Below the pieces are notes generated by a model, which made no database searches, had not been told where the DNA came from, and saw only the letters and a list, made by a program, of their open reading frames with translations. 64,000 nucleotides of DNA from Chelativorans sp. J32 (GTDB taxonomy: Bacteria > Pseudomonadota > Alphaproteobacteria > Rhizobiales > Rhizobiaceae). Both the position numbers and the translations under genes were made by a program. Location: assembly GCF_000518985.1 (NCBI RefSeq), contig NZ_JAEQ01000004.1, positions 257,782-321,781 of the forward strand. The letters run 5' to 3'. The first letter of the stretch is position 1. Each line of letters begins with the position of its first letter. Below are positions 8,782 to 17,152 of this stretch, in pieces.

Positions 8782-9384
8782 ATGATGCAATTCTCACCTC
8801 GCTATGACCGCCCGGCAATAAGCCTCATCGCAACCGGATTGGGGGAGGACGGGGTGTCGCTATATCTCGGGGATTCCGAGGGCGCCCGCGACATCGCGCT
8901 GCTCAAGGAGCAGGGGATTACCACGGTGATCAATTGTGCGGTCAATCTCGACTTCAATTACGTCAATGATCCCGTGCAAAAGGAGGAGCCCGGCAAGGTG
9001 GCCGCAGGGCACGGAGTCGTGCGAGCCTACAAAATCGGCCTTATCGACGGTGAGGGCAATCCTGCGCGGATGATGCTTGCTGGCTACTACATCCTTGATG
9101 GCGCTCTGAAGCAGGTTATGCCTGAAAAGGAGAGCTATCCGCACCGTGAGCGTGGCAATGTTCTGGTGCATTGCCGGGGAGGGCGCAGCCGCTCCGTGGC
9201 GCTTGTGGCTCTTTACCTCCACAAAAATTTGCCGGAACGCTTTCCCACATTGGACGACGCACTTGCCCATGTGCGTGTCAAACGTGAATTGCGGCCCGAC
9301 GAATGGTTCGAGACGCCAAAGCCGATGCTGGTGGAGGCGGCCCGGCAAGCATCGGATGCAATCGACCTGCTGGAGGGCAAATAA
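8782..9384 (+). CDS. Dual-specificity/tyrosine-type Cys phosphatase
   Basis: 200 residues from the ATG at 8782; the in-frame ORF reaching back to 7504 is antisense to the LacI gene and is rejected. The signature HCRGGRSRS matches HCx5R with nucleophile Cys131 and Arg137; Asp89 in GLIDGEGN is a candidate general acid. The fold is that of small dual-specificity phosphatases, which act on phosphoproteins but also on phosphosugars, phosphoinositides and other small phosphate esters. It precedes the Na/Pi-cotransporter gene with no gap (its stop is followed directly by the ATT start), and an operator for the local LacI regulator lies upstream. This context suggests a small-molecule phosphate ester rather than a protein substrate (inference). 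Confidence 0.85.
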   Translation: MMQFSPRYDRPAISLIATGLGEDGVSLYLGDSEGARDIALLKEQGITTVINCAVNLDFNYVNDPVQKEEPGKVAAGHGVVRAYKIGLIDGEGNPARMMLAGYYILDGALKQVMPEKESYPHRERGNVLVHCRGGRSRSVALVALYLHKNLPERFPTLDDALAHVRVKRELRPDEWFETPKPMLVEAARQASDAIDLLEGK

Positions 9385-11037
9385 ATTTCCTCAACGCTGA
9401 TCCTGATCGATCTGCTTGGCGCCGGCGCGCTGCTCCTGTGGGGACTTCGTCTCATCAAGACAGGGATGCTGCGCGCGTTCGGCACTTCATTGCGCACCTG
9501 GATCGGACGCAGCACCAAGAACAGGATTTCCGCCGTCCTGGTGGGTATGCTTGCTACAATCGCCGTCCAATCCAGCACGGCGACGGCCGTCATCACCGCA
9601 TCCTTTGCTGCGCGCGATCTTCTTTCGGGAACGATGGCGCAAGCCGTCATGCTTGGGGCAAATGTCGGGACGGGGCTTGTTGCGGCCATCCTGTCGATGG
9701 ACCTGCATTGGCTCGCGCCTCTGATGATCCTGATCGGGGTGGCCGTATTCTTTCGTAGCCACCGCTCCCGGGGAAAGGGCATCGGCCGTTCTATCCTCGG
9801 GCTCGGGCTGATGCTTCTCGCTCTTCGTCTCCTTGGAGAGGCGACAGCACCTATTCGTGAATCGTCTCTTGTCGTCCTGATGCTGCGCGGGCTGGAGAAT
9901 GCGCCGATTTTCGCTCTGTTGTTTTCCACGGGTCTTGCGTTTCTTGCCTCGTCGAGCCTTGCCGTCGTGCTTTTCGTCGTTCTGTTGGGAAACGGCGGCG
10001 TCGTGACACCAGTTTTGGCGCTTGTGCTGGTCGCCGGTGCGAATCTCGGCGGCGCAATTCCGCCTTATCTGGCGGTCTTGCATGAAGGCGTGGAGGCAAA
10101 ACGCCTTGCTCTCACCAATCTAGCGATCCGCGCGGCGGGTGCGGTCGCGCTTACCTTCGGTGCAGCCTATGTGGCAGCGCTCGCCGCGCCATTTTGGCCA
10201 TCCACGGGAGCGCTGGCGCTTGCGGCTCATGTCGGATTTTCTCTGGCCTTGCTGCTCATCTTCCTGCCTGTTCTCGGACCGGTTACCCGGATGATGGAGC
10301 GGCTGGTGCCGTCCATGCCAGAGGATATGTTCGGTCCGCGTTATCTGGACGACAGCGCCATGGGGTCGCCGGCCATCGCGCTTTCCGCCGCGGCGCGCGA
10401 GACGCTGCGCCTGGGAGACATGGTGCGTGACATGCTGGAGGGGAGTATGCGAGCTCTTGAAACCTCGGATCCCGACATGCGCGCAGAGCTCGCCCGCATC
10501 GAGGATCAGGTCGACCGATTGCACGGCGCGATCAAGACCTATCTCGCCCGCCTCGGCCAGGAGAAACTCGACGCTGAGGACATGCAGCGCGCATCCGAGA
10601 TCATGTCCTATGCGGTCAATCTCGAACATATCGGCGACATCATCGACAGCGGGCTGTCGGATCTGGCGGCCAAGAAGGCGAAACGCAAGCTTGCCTTCTC
10701 CGCCGAAGGAATGGCCGAGATCATGGCGTTCTATCATCGCACGCTCGACATCCTGCAGATCGCACAGAGCGTCTTCCTCTCGCGCGATCCTGAGCTTGCT
10801 CGCCAGCTGGTGGGGTGCAAGGTCGATGTCCGCCGGCTGGAAGCGGAATCGGCGGAACGGCATCTTGAGCGCCTGCGCGCCCGCCGCACCGAGACGGTCG
10901 AGACCTCCGGCCTGCATCTCGATATCCTGCGCGATCTGAAGCGAGTGAACGCGCATCTTATATCCGTCGCCTATCCCATACTCGACGGCATCGGCGCCCT
11001 GAGTGACACCCGCCTCCGCCCGGCATCGGACCTGTAG
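9385..11037 (+). CDS. Na/Pi cotransporter family protein with PhoU-like C-terminal domain (probable ATT start)
   Basis: Membrane carrier of the NptA/YjbB family: two repeats of hydrophobic helices (residues about 5-310) with QSSTATA and SSSLAVVLF as the paired signature loops, then a soluble helical PhoU-like domain (about 340-550). Bacterial members move phosphate with sodium, and YjbB-type proteins export excess phosphate. The first ATG (9466) would cut off the first membrane helix (LILIDLLGAGALLLWGLRLI), which is encoded in frame upstream. The only initiator with proper spacing to the GGAGGG at 9372-9377 is the ATT at 9385, directly after the preceding stop, giving 550 residues. No ATG, GTG or TTG lies between. 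Start confidence is moderate; the family call is firm. Confidence 0.85.
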   Translation: MSSTLILIDLLGAGALLLWGLRLIKTGMLRAFGTSLRTWIGRSTKNRISAVLVGMLATIAVQSSTATAVITASFAARDLLSGTMAQAVMLGANVGTGLVAAILSMDLHWLAPLMILIGVAVFFRSHRSRGKGIGRSILGLGLMLLALRLLGEATAPIRESSLVVLMLRGLENAPIFALLFSTGLAFLASSSLAVVLFVVLLGNGGVVTPVLALVLVAGANLGGAIPPYLAVLHEGVEAKRLALTNLAIRAAGAVALTFGAAYVAALAAPFWPSTGALALAAHVGFSLALLLIFLPVLGPVTRMMERLVPSMPEDMFGPRYLDDSAMGSPAIALSAAARETLRLGDMVRDMLEGSMRALETSDPDMRAELARIEDQVDRLHGAIKTYLARLGQEKLDAEDMQRASEIMSYAVNLEHIGDIIDSGLSDLAAKKAKRKLAFSAEGMAEIMAFYHRTLDILQIAQSVFLSRDPELARQLVGCKVDVRRLEAESAERHLERLRARRTETVETSGLHLDILRDLKRVNAHLISVAYPILDGIGALSDTRLRPASDL

Positions 11038-11439
11038 GCGAAAGCCTGATCGCAGCTGATCCCCGCTTTTGCTGGAGTGGGGCGCTTCTGCTGGAGTGGG
11101 GCGCTTCTCATGGTATGATCACGAAATCCTTCCGTCCCCATGAGAAGCTTACCGGCCGGTCATCCGAAATTCTGTGCGTCCCCCCAGTTGATCCATTCAG
11201 GCAGCAGTCACGGATTGAAATGTGGTTCCCAGGTGCGAATCATGAAGAGTGTGCAACGGCCTCGATCAATTCTTCGGCGCTCCAGCGCGTATATCCGACC
11301 GGCCATTTCGATATTGAGCATCGAGGCCCAAGCGGCCTGCCAAAAGGTAGTGGAGTGCCTGGGCCATCCGGATGTCGACCTGATCTCCATGTCCGCAACT
11401 TGATCTTGCGGCAAGAGGCGCAGGTCTGCAAAGAACCTC
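11038..11439. other. 402-nt gap without a supported gene
   Basis: Short overlapping ORFs occur on both strands (for example 11208-11486 minus and 11140-11403 plus) but none has a recognisable domain, a ribosome site or a clean context, and the minus-strand one overlaps the propeller gene. The gap starts with a 19-bp tandem duplication. It may contain decayed coding sequence, but I cannot identify a parent gene. Confidence 0.4.
11071..11108. repeat. Perfect 2 x 19-bp tandem repeat
   Basis: The unit GCTGGAGTGGGGCGCTTCT occurs twice head to tail, at 11071-11089 and 11090-11108, with no mismatch. It lies about 35 nt after the Na/Pi gene. Probably a recent slippage duplication. Confidence 0.9.
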
Positions 11440-12444
11440 TCACCATGCCGGTCGATATATCCAGACGGCCGCTTGTTCTTCAGCATGTGCCCGCACGGCT
11501 AGGAACAAGCGGTCGAGCTCGGGGACGAATAGCGACGTGCGCGCGCCGGGCGCGGTGGGAACATGAGCGATCCGGCGGAGGCTGCCGTCTTCCGCTTCGA
11601 AGGCATCCAAATACCCTTCTCCGCAGCTGACATAAATCCGGCGGCGCTTGGCGTCCACGAACACGTCATCGGCATCGCCGCATGCCCCTGTGCTTGCGAC
11701 AGGCGATCCGTCCTGCATTGAAAAAGCGGTCAGCGTCGCCGGCTTGCGGAATGCAACGAGCAGCCGCCCGGAAGCTTCATCCAGCGCCATTGGATAGTTC
11801 TCGCTCGCCTGACCAGTCGGCCAGCGGGCTATCACCTCCCGGCGCTGGCGGTCGCCGACTTCAATCATGTGTGCGTCGGGAACGTTCACGAAAATCCGGC
11901 TTCCGCCGCTCTCAAGCCGGAAGCTTTCGGGATGGCCATCCAGGGGGACGTCGCCGCTCTTTCGGTTTGCTGCCGCGTCGATGATCGCCAGCGCTCCATC
12001 CCCATAGCCGACGAACAGCTGGTTGGCATCGCTGTCGATGCGGATGTTGTCTGCGTCCTCGCCAAGTTGGATGCGGCCGGTTTCCTTCAGATCCGGCCCC
12101 TGGAACAGCCGGAGCGACCCGTCGCCGCTTGCCACGTAAAGCGTGCCGGCAGAGGCCAGATATGCGACGCCCTGGGGCTCCTCAAGGCCGCCGATGCGTG
12201 CAGCCACCTGCGACTTCTTCAGGTCGACAACCCCAACGCTGTTGTTGCCAAGCTCGGCCACGAACAGGCGTTGCCGGTCGAGGTCGACCGCCAGATGATC
12301 GATCCGGCCTGCCACGTCGCCGAGAGGGATCTTGCTTTCGAGCTGCAGAGGGCCGGAATCGGCGGCGTAAGCGTTCGCAAGCTGGACTGCGGCGAAAAGG
12401 GCGGTCCAGATCGTCAGCCGTCGGGGATCGGAGAGGCAAGGCAT
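11440..12444 (-). CDS. Secreted YncE-like beta-propeller protein
   Basis: 334 residues from the ATG at 12444, which begins a signal peptide (LTIWTALFAAVQLANAYA, cleavage before ADSG). The in-frame ORF to 12498 would bury the signal. The mature protein consists of repeated blades with motifs such as IDHLAVDLDRQRLFVAELGN, GVAYLASAGTLYVASGDGS and ADDVFVDAKRRRIYVSCG, as in YVTN/YncE-type propellers. No catalytic motif is visible, so a periplasmic binding or scaffold role is likely. The gene stands alone; an inverted repeat lies 31 nt upstream of its start. Confidence 0.78.
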   Translation of the reverse strand: MPCLSDPRRLTIWTALFAAVQLANAYAADSGPLQLESKIPLGDVAGRIDHLAVDLDRQRLFVAELGNNSVGVVDLKKSQVAARIGGLEEPQGVAYLASAGTLYVASGDGSLRLFQGPDLKETGRIQLGEDADNIRIDSDANQLFVGYGDGALAIIDAAANRKSGDVPLDGHPESFRLESGGSRIFVNVPDAHMIEVGDRQRREVIARWPTGQASENYPMALDEASGRLLVAFRKPATLTAFSMQDGSPVASTGACGDADDVFVDAKRRRIYVSCGEGYLDAFEAEDGSLRRIAHVPTAPGARTSLFVPELDRLFLAVRAHAEEQAAVWIYRPAW

Positions 12445-12747
12445 TTTTACGCTCACTGCGTGAAGCCGAATGCTAATTCCGAAGTGGAATTGGTACAATG
12501 CCTCAATCGGACGATCCCGTACCCTTACGGCACAGTCAATGCTGGCAGCTAGACCTGTCCGCCGGACTCTTTCGCGTCAGGTATGATCCAAACCGATCTT
12601 CGACCGGCTGGCTCATGGAGACAGCGCGCCTGAGCCAAGGTTCTTTATCAAGCTATGGAGTGCCTCCCATTGTCGGCCACCGGCAACATGATCGGCGGCA
12701 ACAAAAGATGCACAGGCTTGGTGTCACGATAGATAGGCTGGCGATGG
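12445..12747. other. 303-nt intergenic region with inverted repeat at 12475-12491
   Basis: This gap lies between the propeller gene (start at 12444) and the end of the TRAP/RpiB operon (12748). AATTCC-GAAGT-GGAATT forms a perfect 6-bp inverted repeat at 12475-12491, close upstream of the propeller start, and could be an operator. Short ORFs here are unsupported. Confidence 0.35.
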
Positions 12748-13194
12748 TCAGCGCTCGCCGTCCATCTCCGCAAGCTTTTGCACGCGGCGGCGGAAATCCT
12801 CGTCGGTCGAAAACTCCGCCTGCAGGTAGGCCGTGACCAGATCCTTGGCGAGCCAGGGGCCGACGATCTGCGCGCCAATGCACATGACATTGACGTCGTC
12901 GTGCTCTACCGACTGATGGGCCGAGTGGATATCGTGACAGACCGCGGCCCGGATGCCCTTTACCTTGTTTGCAGCAATCGAGGCGCCGACGCCTGTGCCG
13001 CAGACCATGAGTCCGCGGTCGGCCTTGCCCGCGATGATCGACGAGGTGACGATTTTGGCGATGTCGGGGAAGTCGACCGGATTGGGGTCGTAGGATCCCG
13101 CGTCATGCACCTCGTGCCCCAGCGACCTGATGTGATCGATGATGGTCGCCTTGAGCGGGAAGCCGGCGTGGTCAGAACCGATGACAATGCGCAT
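12748..13194 (-). CDS. RpiB/LacA/LacB-family sugar-phosphate isomerase
   Basis: 148 residues from the ATG at 13194; a longer in-frame ORF to 13878 is antisense-like extension over the TRAP gene. Family hallmarks are GSDHAGFPLK near the N-terminus (phosphate/substrate site) and CGTGVGASIAANKVKGIRAAVC, which carries the catalytic Cys of RpiB. RpiB interconverts ribose 5-phosphate and ribulose 5-phosphate; relatives act on allose, galactose or tetrose phosphates. Here it is the last gene of a TRAP transporter operon and starts 21 nt after the DctM stop, which suggests a catabolic isomerase for the imported sugar or sugar acid rather than the housekeeping enzyme. Confidence 0.9.
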   Translation of the reverse strand: MRIVIGSDHAGFPLKATIIDHIRSLGHEVHDAGSYDPNPVDFPDIAKIVTSSIIAGKADRGLMVCGTGVGASIAANKVKGIRAAVCHDIHSAHQSVEHDDVNVMCIGAQIVGPWLAKDLVTAYLQAEFSTDEDFRRRVQKLAEMDGER

Positions 13195-13214
13195 CTTGAA
13201 GGATCTCCGGAAGG

Positions 13215-14492
13215 TTACTGGGCGATCATTCGCGGCAGCCACAACGTGAAATCCTTCGCGAAGGTGAGGATCGCGAGCGTGGTCAGCAGCGGGATGTAGA
13301 AGGGAAGCAGCGCCTTGAGCAGCTGCCGGATCGATACCTTTGCGATATCCGATACCAGGAACAGCGACAGGCCCATTGGTGGGGTCAGCAGTCCGACCAT
13401 CAGATTGAAGATGGTCACGATGCCGAGCTGGACGGGGTCGACGCCTGCCAGCACCAGCGGCGGCGCGATGATCGGAACCAGGAGCAGTGTGGCCGTCGTG
13501 GAATCCAGGAACATGCCGGCGACGAAAAAGATGAGGTTGGCGATGATGAGCAGCATCAGCGGGTCGCGCGAAAGGCCAAGGAGTGCTGCCGCGAAGGTCT
13601 GCGGCACCTGCTCCACGGCGAGGATCCAGCCGAAAAGTGCTGCGGCTGCGACGATGATGAGGATCGCGGACGAGCTGCGCGCCGTCAGCACGGCCGAGTT
13701 CCACAGGTGCTCGATGGTGAGTTCGCGGTAGAACACGGCGCTTATCACGATCACGTACATCGCCGTCATGGCCGCAGCTTCCGTCGGCGTGAAGGCGCCG
13801 TAGGTCATGCCGGCGACCATCAGCGCGGGCGCGATGATGGCGGGCAGCGCCGGCAGGAAGTCGCGAGCGACCTCCCATGGCGTCGGCCAGCGTTCGGCAC
13901 GTGGATGCTTGTGCCGGATCGCCACGATGAGCACGGTCACCATGAGGAGCACCGTGCAGACGATTGCCGGCATGATGCCCGCGACCAGCAGTTGCACGAT
14001 CGAGACGCTGGTGACCGAGCCGTAGACGATCAGCGGGATCGATGGCGGAAAGATTGGCCCGAGCGTCGCTGAAGCGCCCGTCACCGCTCCTGCAAAGGAA
14101 GGATCAAAGCCTCGCTTCTTCATCGCGTCGATCTCGATGCGGCCCAGCCCGCCGATATCGGCAAGTGCGGCGCCCGACATTCCTGAGAAGACGAGGCTGC
14201 CGAAGACGTTCACCTGTGCCAAGCCCCCCGGGATGCGGCCGACAAGCGTATAGGCGAAGCGGAATATGCGGTCGGTGATGCCCGACAGGTTCATCAGGTT
14301 GCCGACGAAGATGAACAGCGGCACGGCGACCAGCGGGAAGGAGTCGAGTGCGTAGGTGATGCGCTGCGCGAGAAGGCCGAGTGGCAGGCCCTCGATGATC
14401 ACATAGGCGATGGACGGCAGCAGGATCGCATAGACCACCGGGAAACCGAGCATGAAAAGCGCCAGGAAGGCGATGACGACTGCAAAACCCAT
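13215..14492 (-). CDS. TRAP transporter large permease, DctM type
   Basis: 425 residues, very hydrophobic, about 12 membrane helices; it is the channel-forming subunit of a tripartite sodium-coupled transporter. Typical DctM stretches are visible: FGSLVFSGMSGAALADIGGLG, GPIFPPSIPLIVYG and TPTEAAAMTAMYV. It lies 5 nt after the DctQ gene and 20 nt before rpiB, all one minus-strand operon with the FadR-type regulator at its head. Substrate unknown; context suggests a sugar or sugar acid. Confidence 0.95.
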   Translation of the reverse strand: MGFAVVIAFLALFMLGFPVVYAILLPSIAYVIIEGLPLGLLAQRITYALDSFPLVAVPLFIFVGNLMNLSGITDRIFRFAYTLVGRIPGGLAQVNVFGSLVFSGMSGAALADIGGLGRIEIDAMKKRGFDPSFAGAVTGASATLGPIFPPSIPLIVYGSVTSVSIVQLLVAGIMPAIVCTVLLMVTVLIVAIRHKHPRAERWPTPWEVARDFLPALPAIIAPALMVAGMTYGAFTPTEAAAMTAMYVIVISAVFYRELTIEHLWNSAVLTARSSSAILIIVAAAALFGWILAVEQVPQTFAAALLGLSRDPLMLLIIANLIFFVAGMFLDSTTATLLLVPIIAPPLVLAGVDPVQLGIVTIFNLMVGLLTPPMGLSLFLVSDIAKVSIRQLLKALLPFYIPLLTTLAILTFAKDFTLWLPRMIAQ

Positions 14493-14497
14493 GGGCG

Positions 14498-14965
14498 TCA
14501 GACCGCGATGTTGGTATCGGCCTGCGGCGGCTTGCGCAGGTGGAGGAGGTGGATCAGCGCGGCGCCTGCGAAGCCGAACAGCGTCGCGCCAAGAAAGAGC
14601 CAGAACGGAATCCCGAGAGTTGGTGTCGCGTTTGTGAGATTGCGCGAAATGTTGGTGGCGGTGACATAGGCGATGAAGCCCGTCGCGGCGATTGCGCTTA
14701 TCGAGATCGACCAGTTCACGATCCCGCGCAGCCGCTTCGGCATCGCGGCCTTGAATTCCCCCATCACGATGTTCTCGCCATTTTGCACCACGAGCGGGTA
14801 GGCACAGAAGATCAGGCAGATGAGCAGGAAACGCGTAAACTCCTCCGCCCCGATGAACGGCAGCACGAAGACGCCGCGCGTGATGACCTGAGCTGTCGGC
14901 ACAAGCACGAGCCCCGCCATGATGAAGACCACGAATGCCGTGAGAATGCGTTCTGGAATGCGCAT
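14498..14965 (-). CDS. TRAP transporter small permease, DctQ type
   Basis: 155 residues from the ATG at 14965, chosen because AGGGAGGG lies 5-6 nt upstream; the ORF to 15052 has no such site. Four hydrophobic helices (about 8-28, 44-65, 82-105, 125-145) match the DctQ family, which bridges the binding protein and the large permease. It contains the common FTRFLLICLIFCAYPLVVQ segment. Located between DctP (98 nt upstream) and DctM. Confidence 0.92.
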   Translation of the reverse strand: MRIPERILTAFVVFIMAGLVLVPTAQVITRGVFVLPFIGAEEFTRFLLICLIFCAYPLVVQNGENIVMGEFKAAMPKRLRGIVNWSISISAIAATGFIAYVTATNISRNLTNATPTLGIPFWLFLGATLFGFAGAALIHLLHLRKPPQADTNIAV

Positions 14966-15063
14966 CCGGTCCCTCCCTGAAGATCGCTCGGCACGCAAGG
15001 CGCCGCCGACAATTGGTCTGGTGGGCGGCCGGAGCGACGGGCGCCTCGGCACGCCAAGAAGAC

Positions 15064-16053
15064 TTACCGCACTGACTGGATCTGCTCGATGAGCGGCGTG
15101 AAATTCGGGAAATCCTGGGCGATCTGGGCGCTGACCTTCTCGCGGAACGCGTTGACGTCCAGCCCGTCGGCCTCGGTGATGATGGTCATGCCACGCCCCT
15201 TGAGCTCTTCGACAAGCTGGGCTTCACCTTCCTGTGCCAGCTGAAGCGACTTCTTCGCCTCCTCGTCCAGCACCTTCGTGATCGCCGCCCGCTGCTCCTC
15301 GGTGAGGCCCTGCCAGACCTCCTCATTGACGAACACCGCAAGCACGGCGCGCATATGCCCGGTCATCGAGATATGCGACTGCACCTCGTTGAGGTTGTTC
15401 GACGCGATCATGGTGAGCGGGTTCTCCTGGCCGACGACAACGCCCGTCATGAGAGCAGTCGGCAGTTCGGCGACCTCGACGGGGGTCGGAATGGCTCCGA
15501 AGCCCTTCACCATCGAAACCCAGAGTTCAAGCGGAACGGCACGGAACGGTTTGCCGGCAAGATCGGCGGGCGACTTCACCGGGAAATTGGACGATATCTG
15601 CCGATCGCCACGATAGATACGGCCGATGATGCGCACGCCTTGTGCGATCAGCTTCTCGTTGATCGCCTGAAGCGCCGGCGAGGTCGCCGGATCGGTTGCC
15701 TTCAAGGCATGCTCGCCGTCGCGATAGATGAAGGGCGCATTGAACACCGCAACCTCGGGTACGAGGCGGGCGAGCGAGGCAAAATCGTGGTGGCCCATCG
15801 AGATGGAGCCCATCTTGATGCCGTCGACCATCTCGGCGACGCCGCCAAGCTGGCTTGCCGGATAAACGGTCAGCGTGACCTCGTCGTTGGTGGCGGCAGC
15901 GATGCCTTTGGCCGCCTCGGCGGCGAAGATCGTCTGTATGTCGCCCTCTGCCCCCACATGCGCATATCGCAATTCGACGGCGAGCGCGGCCCCCGCCATT
16001 GCCACCAAAAAGGCGGCACCGGTCAGGGCGCGGATGATGGTCCTCTGCAGCAT
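15064..16053 (-). CDS. TRAP transporter periplasmic binding protein, DctP type
   Basis: 329 residues from the ATG at 16053; GGGAGGA lies 8 nt upstream and inside the longer ORF that begins at 16080, which supports the shorter start. A signal peptide (LTGAAFLVAMAGAALA) precedes VELRYAHVG. It has the DctP architecture, with the KPFRAVPLELWVSMVKGFGA region that in this family carries the Arg binding the ligand carboxylate. It captures the solute in the periplasm for the DctQM subunits downstream. First structural gene after the FadR-type regulator. Confidence 0.93.
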   Translation of the reverse strand: MLQRTIIRALTGAAFLVAMAGAALAVELRYAHVGAEGDIQTIFAAEAAKGIAAATNDEVTLTVYPASQLGGVAEMVDGIKMGSISMGHHDFASLARLVPEVAVFNAPFIYRDGEHALKATDPATSPALQAINEKLIAQGVRIIGRIYRGDRQISSNFPVKSPADLAGKPFRAVPLELWVSMVKGFGAIPTPVEVAELPTALMTGVVVGQENPLTMIASNNLNEVQSHISMTGHMRAVLAVFVNEEVWQGLTEEQRAAITKVLDEEAKKSLQLAQEGEAQLVEELKGRGMTIITEADGLDVNAFREKVSAQIAQDFPNFTPLIEQIQSVR

Positions 16054-16088
16054 GTCGAAAATCCTCCCTTTGTTCTTCATGCTTCTGC

Positions 16089-16829
16089 TTAGGTCTGCGG
16101 CCTCCTGGTGAAGGCCGAGATGAGGCTGCGGCGGCGGAACTCGTCGCCGATCGCGAAATGATCGCGGAGTTTGAGATCAGCGGCATTTGCGTCCCGCTCC
16201 AGGATCGACAGGAACACCTCCCGGTGCGCCTCGACGAGGTAGTCGACAATGCCGGGCTCGGAGATCGTTACTTCACGGCGCTGGACATGGCTGCGGCGCA
16301 GCAGCTCGCCGATGGCTCCGTAAAGCGTGGTCAGAGCCTCGCTGTGGCTTGCCTCGACGATCGCCTGGTGGAAAGCGAAGTCGGCCGCACCGCCTTCGAC
16401 CGGGTCGTGAAGCGTATCCATCAGCTGGGTGAGCCTCGACCCGATGCGCTTGAGGTCGCTTTCGGTGGCGCGCTCGCAGGCCAGCCTGATGGCCTGGCAC
16501 TCGATGGCAATCCGTGCCTGCATCACGTCATCGAGGATGTCCGGCTGTTGGGCGAGGCTGAAGGTGAAGAAATCGGACAGGACGTTGATATCGGCCTGGC
16601 GCACATAGGCCCCTTTGCCATGCCGGATGTCGAGAAAGCCAAGCATTGCTAGCGAGCGCAACGCCTCGCGAAGCAGCGGGCGCGACACGCCGAGCTTCAG
16701 GGACAATTCCCGCTCGCCGAGCAGGCGTTCGCCGGGCTTCAACGAGCCGTCGAGCAGCGCATCACGGAAGAAGGCGAACACCTTCTCGGCGCCTGAAAGA
16801 TCACTGCTCTCGGCTAGCACGGTGGACAT
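16089..16829 (-). CDS. FadR-type GntR transcriptional regulator
   Basis: 246 residues. An N-terminal winged helix (about 12-75; GERELSLKLGVSRPLLREALRSLAMLGFLDIRHGKGAYV) is followed by an all-helical FCD effector domain. Members sense organic acids or sugar acids. It heads the minus-strand TRAP/RpiB operon, 35 nt before DctP. A textbook FadR-group operator, TGGTCAGACCA, lies 28 nt upstream of its start, so autoregulation together with the operon is likely. Confidence 0.93.
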   Translation of the reverse strand: MSTVLAESSDLSGAEKVFAFFRDALLDGSLKPGERLLGERELSLKLGVSRPLLREALRSLAMLGFLDIRHGKGAYVRQADINVLSDFFTFSLAQQPDILDDVMQARIAIECQAIRLACERATESDLKRIGSRLTQLMDTLHDPVEGGAADFAFHQAIVEASHSEALTTLYGAIGELLRRSHVQRREVTISEPGIVDYLVEAHREVFLSILERDANAADLKLRDHFAIGDEFRRRSLISAFTRRPQT

Positions 16830-17152
16830 CGGGGCTCCTCCCCACTGGCATTACAGTGGTCAGACCACTTGATTCCCGATCAGCCGTCTCTTGTCAAGCA
16901 CTCCCAGGTTCAGGTGCGGCGGCACGGGGAGCCCACTCCGCAACCCCTCGATGCTTGACGGGCAGGCCGGCCATCTTCAGCGCTGACCAAGTTTGTGCGG
17001 ACAGCGAACGACGAGCTGCTGCACTCGATCCTCATCGACAGGGGCATTGCAACCGGCGGTGGGAAGAGGGGAGGGCGGAGCTGCGCGAGCGCAAAAAGCT
17101 ACGCCCGTTGCAGAGGCACATCGGGCGATATGCGGATCGGCTAGGCTTCGCC
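16830..17152. other. 323-nt intergenic region
   Basis: The first 40 nt carry the FadR-type operator and must include the promoter of the TRAP operon. The remainder, up to the end of the next minus-strand gene, shows no supported gene or repeat; short plus-strand ORFs have no domains or ribosome sites. Confidence 0.5.
16857..16867. promoter_or_regulatory. FadR/GntR-type operator TGGTCAGACCA
   Basis: A perfect 11-bp palindrome around one central base, matching the TGGTNNNACCA form recognised by the FadR subfamily. It lies 28 nt upstream of the FadR-type gene that heads the TRAP operon. Confidence 0.7.

Noticed and set aside
11208-11486. Minus-strand ORF of 92 codons in the gap after the Na/Pi gene
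   Set aside because: No recognisable family, overlaps the propeller gene end, and shows no start signals; cannot be told from noise.
13195-13878. Minus-strand extension upstream of the RpiB-type gene
   Set aside because: It overlaps the DctM gene in another frame; the RpiB family starts at MRIVIGSDHAG, encoded at 13194.
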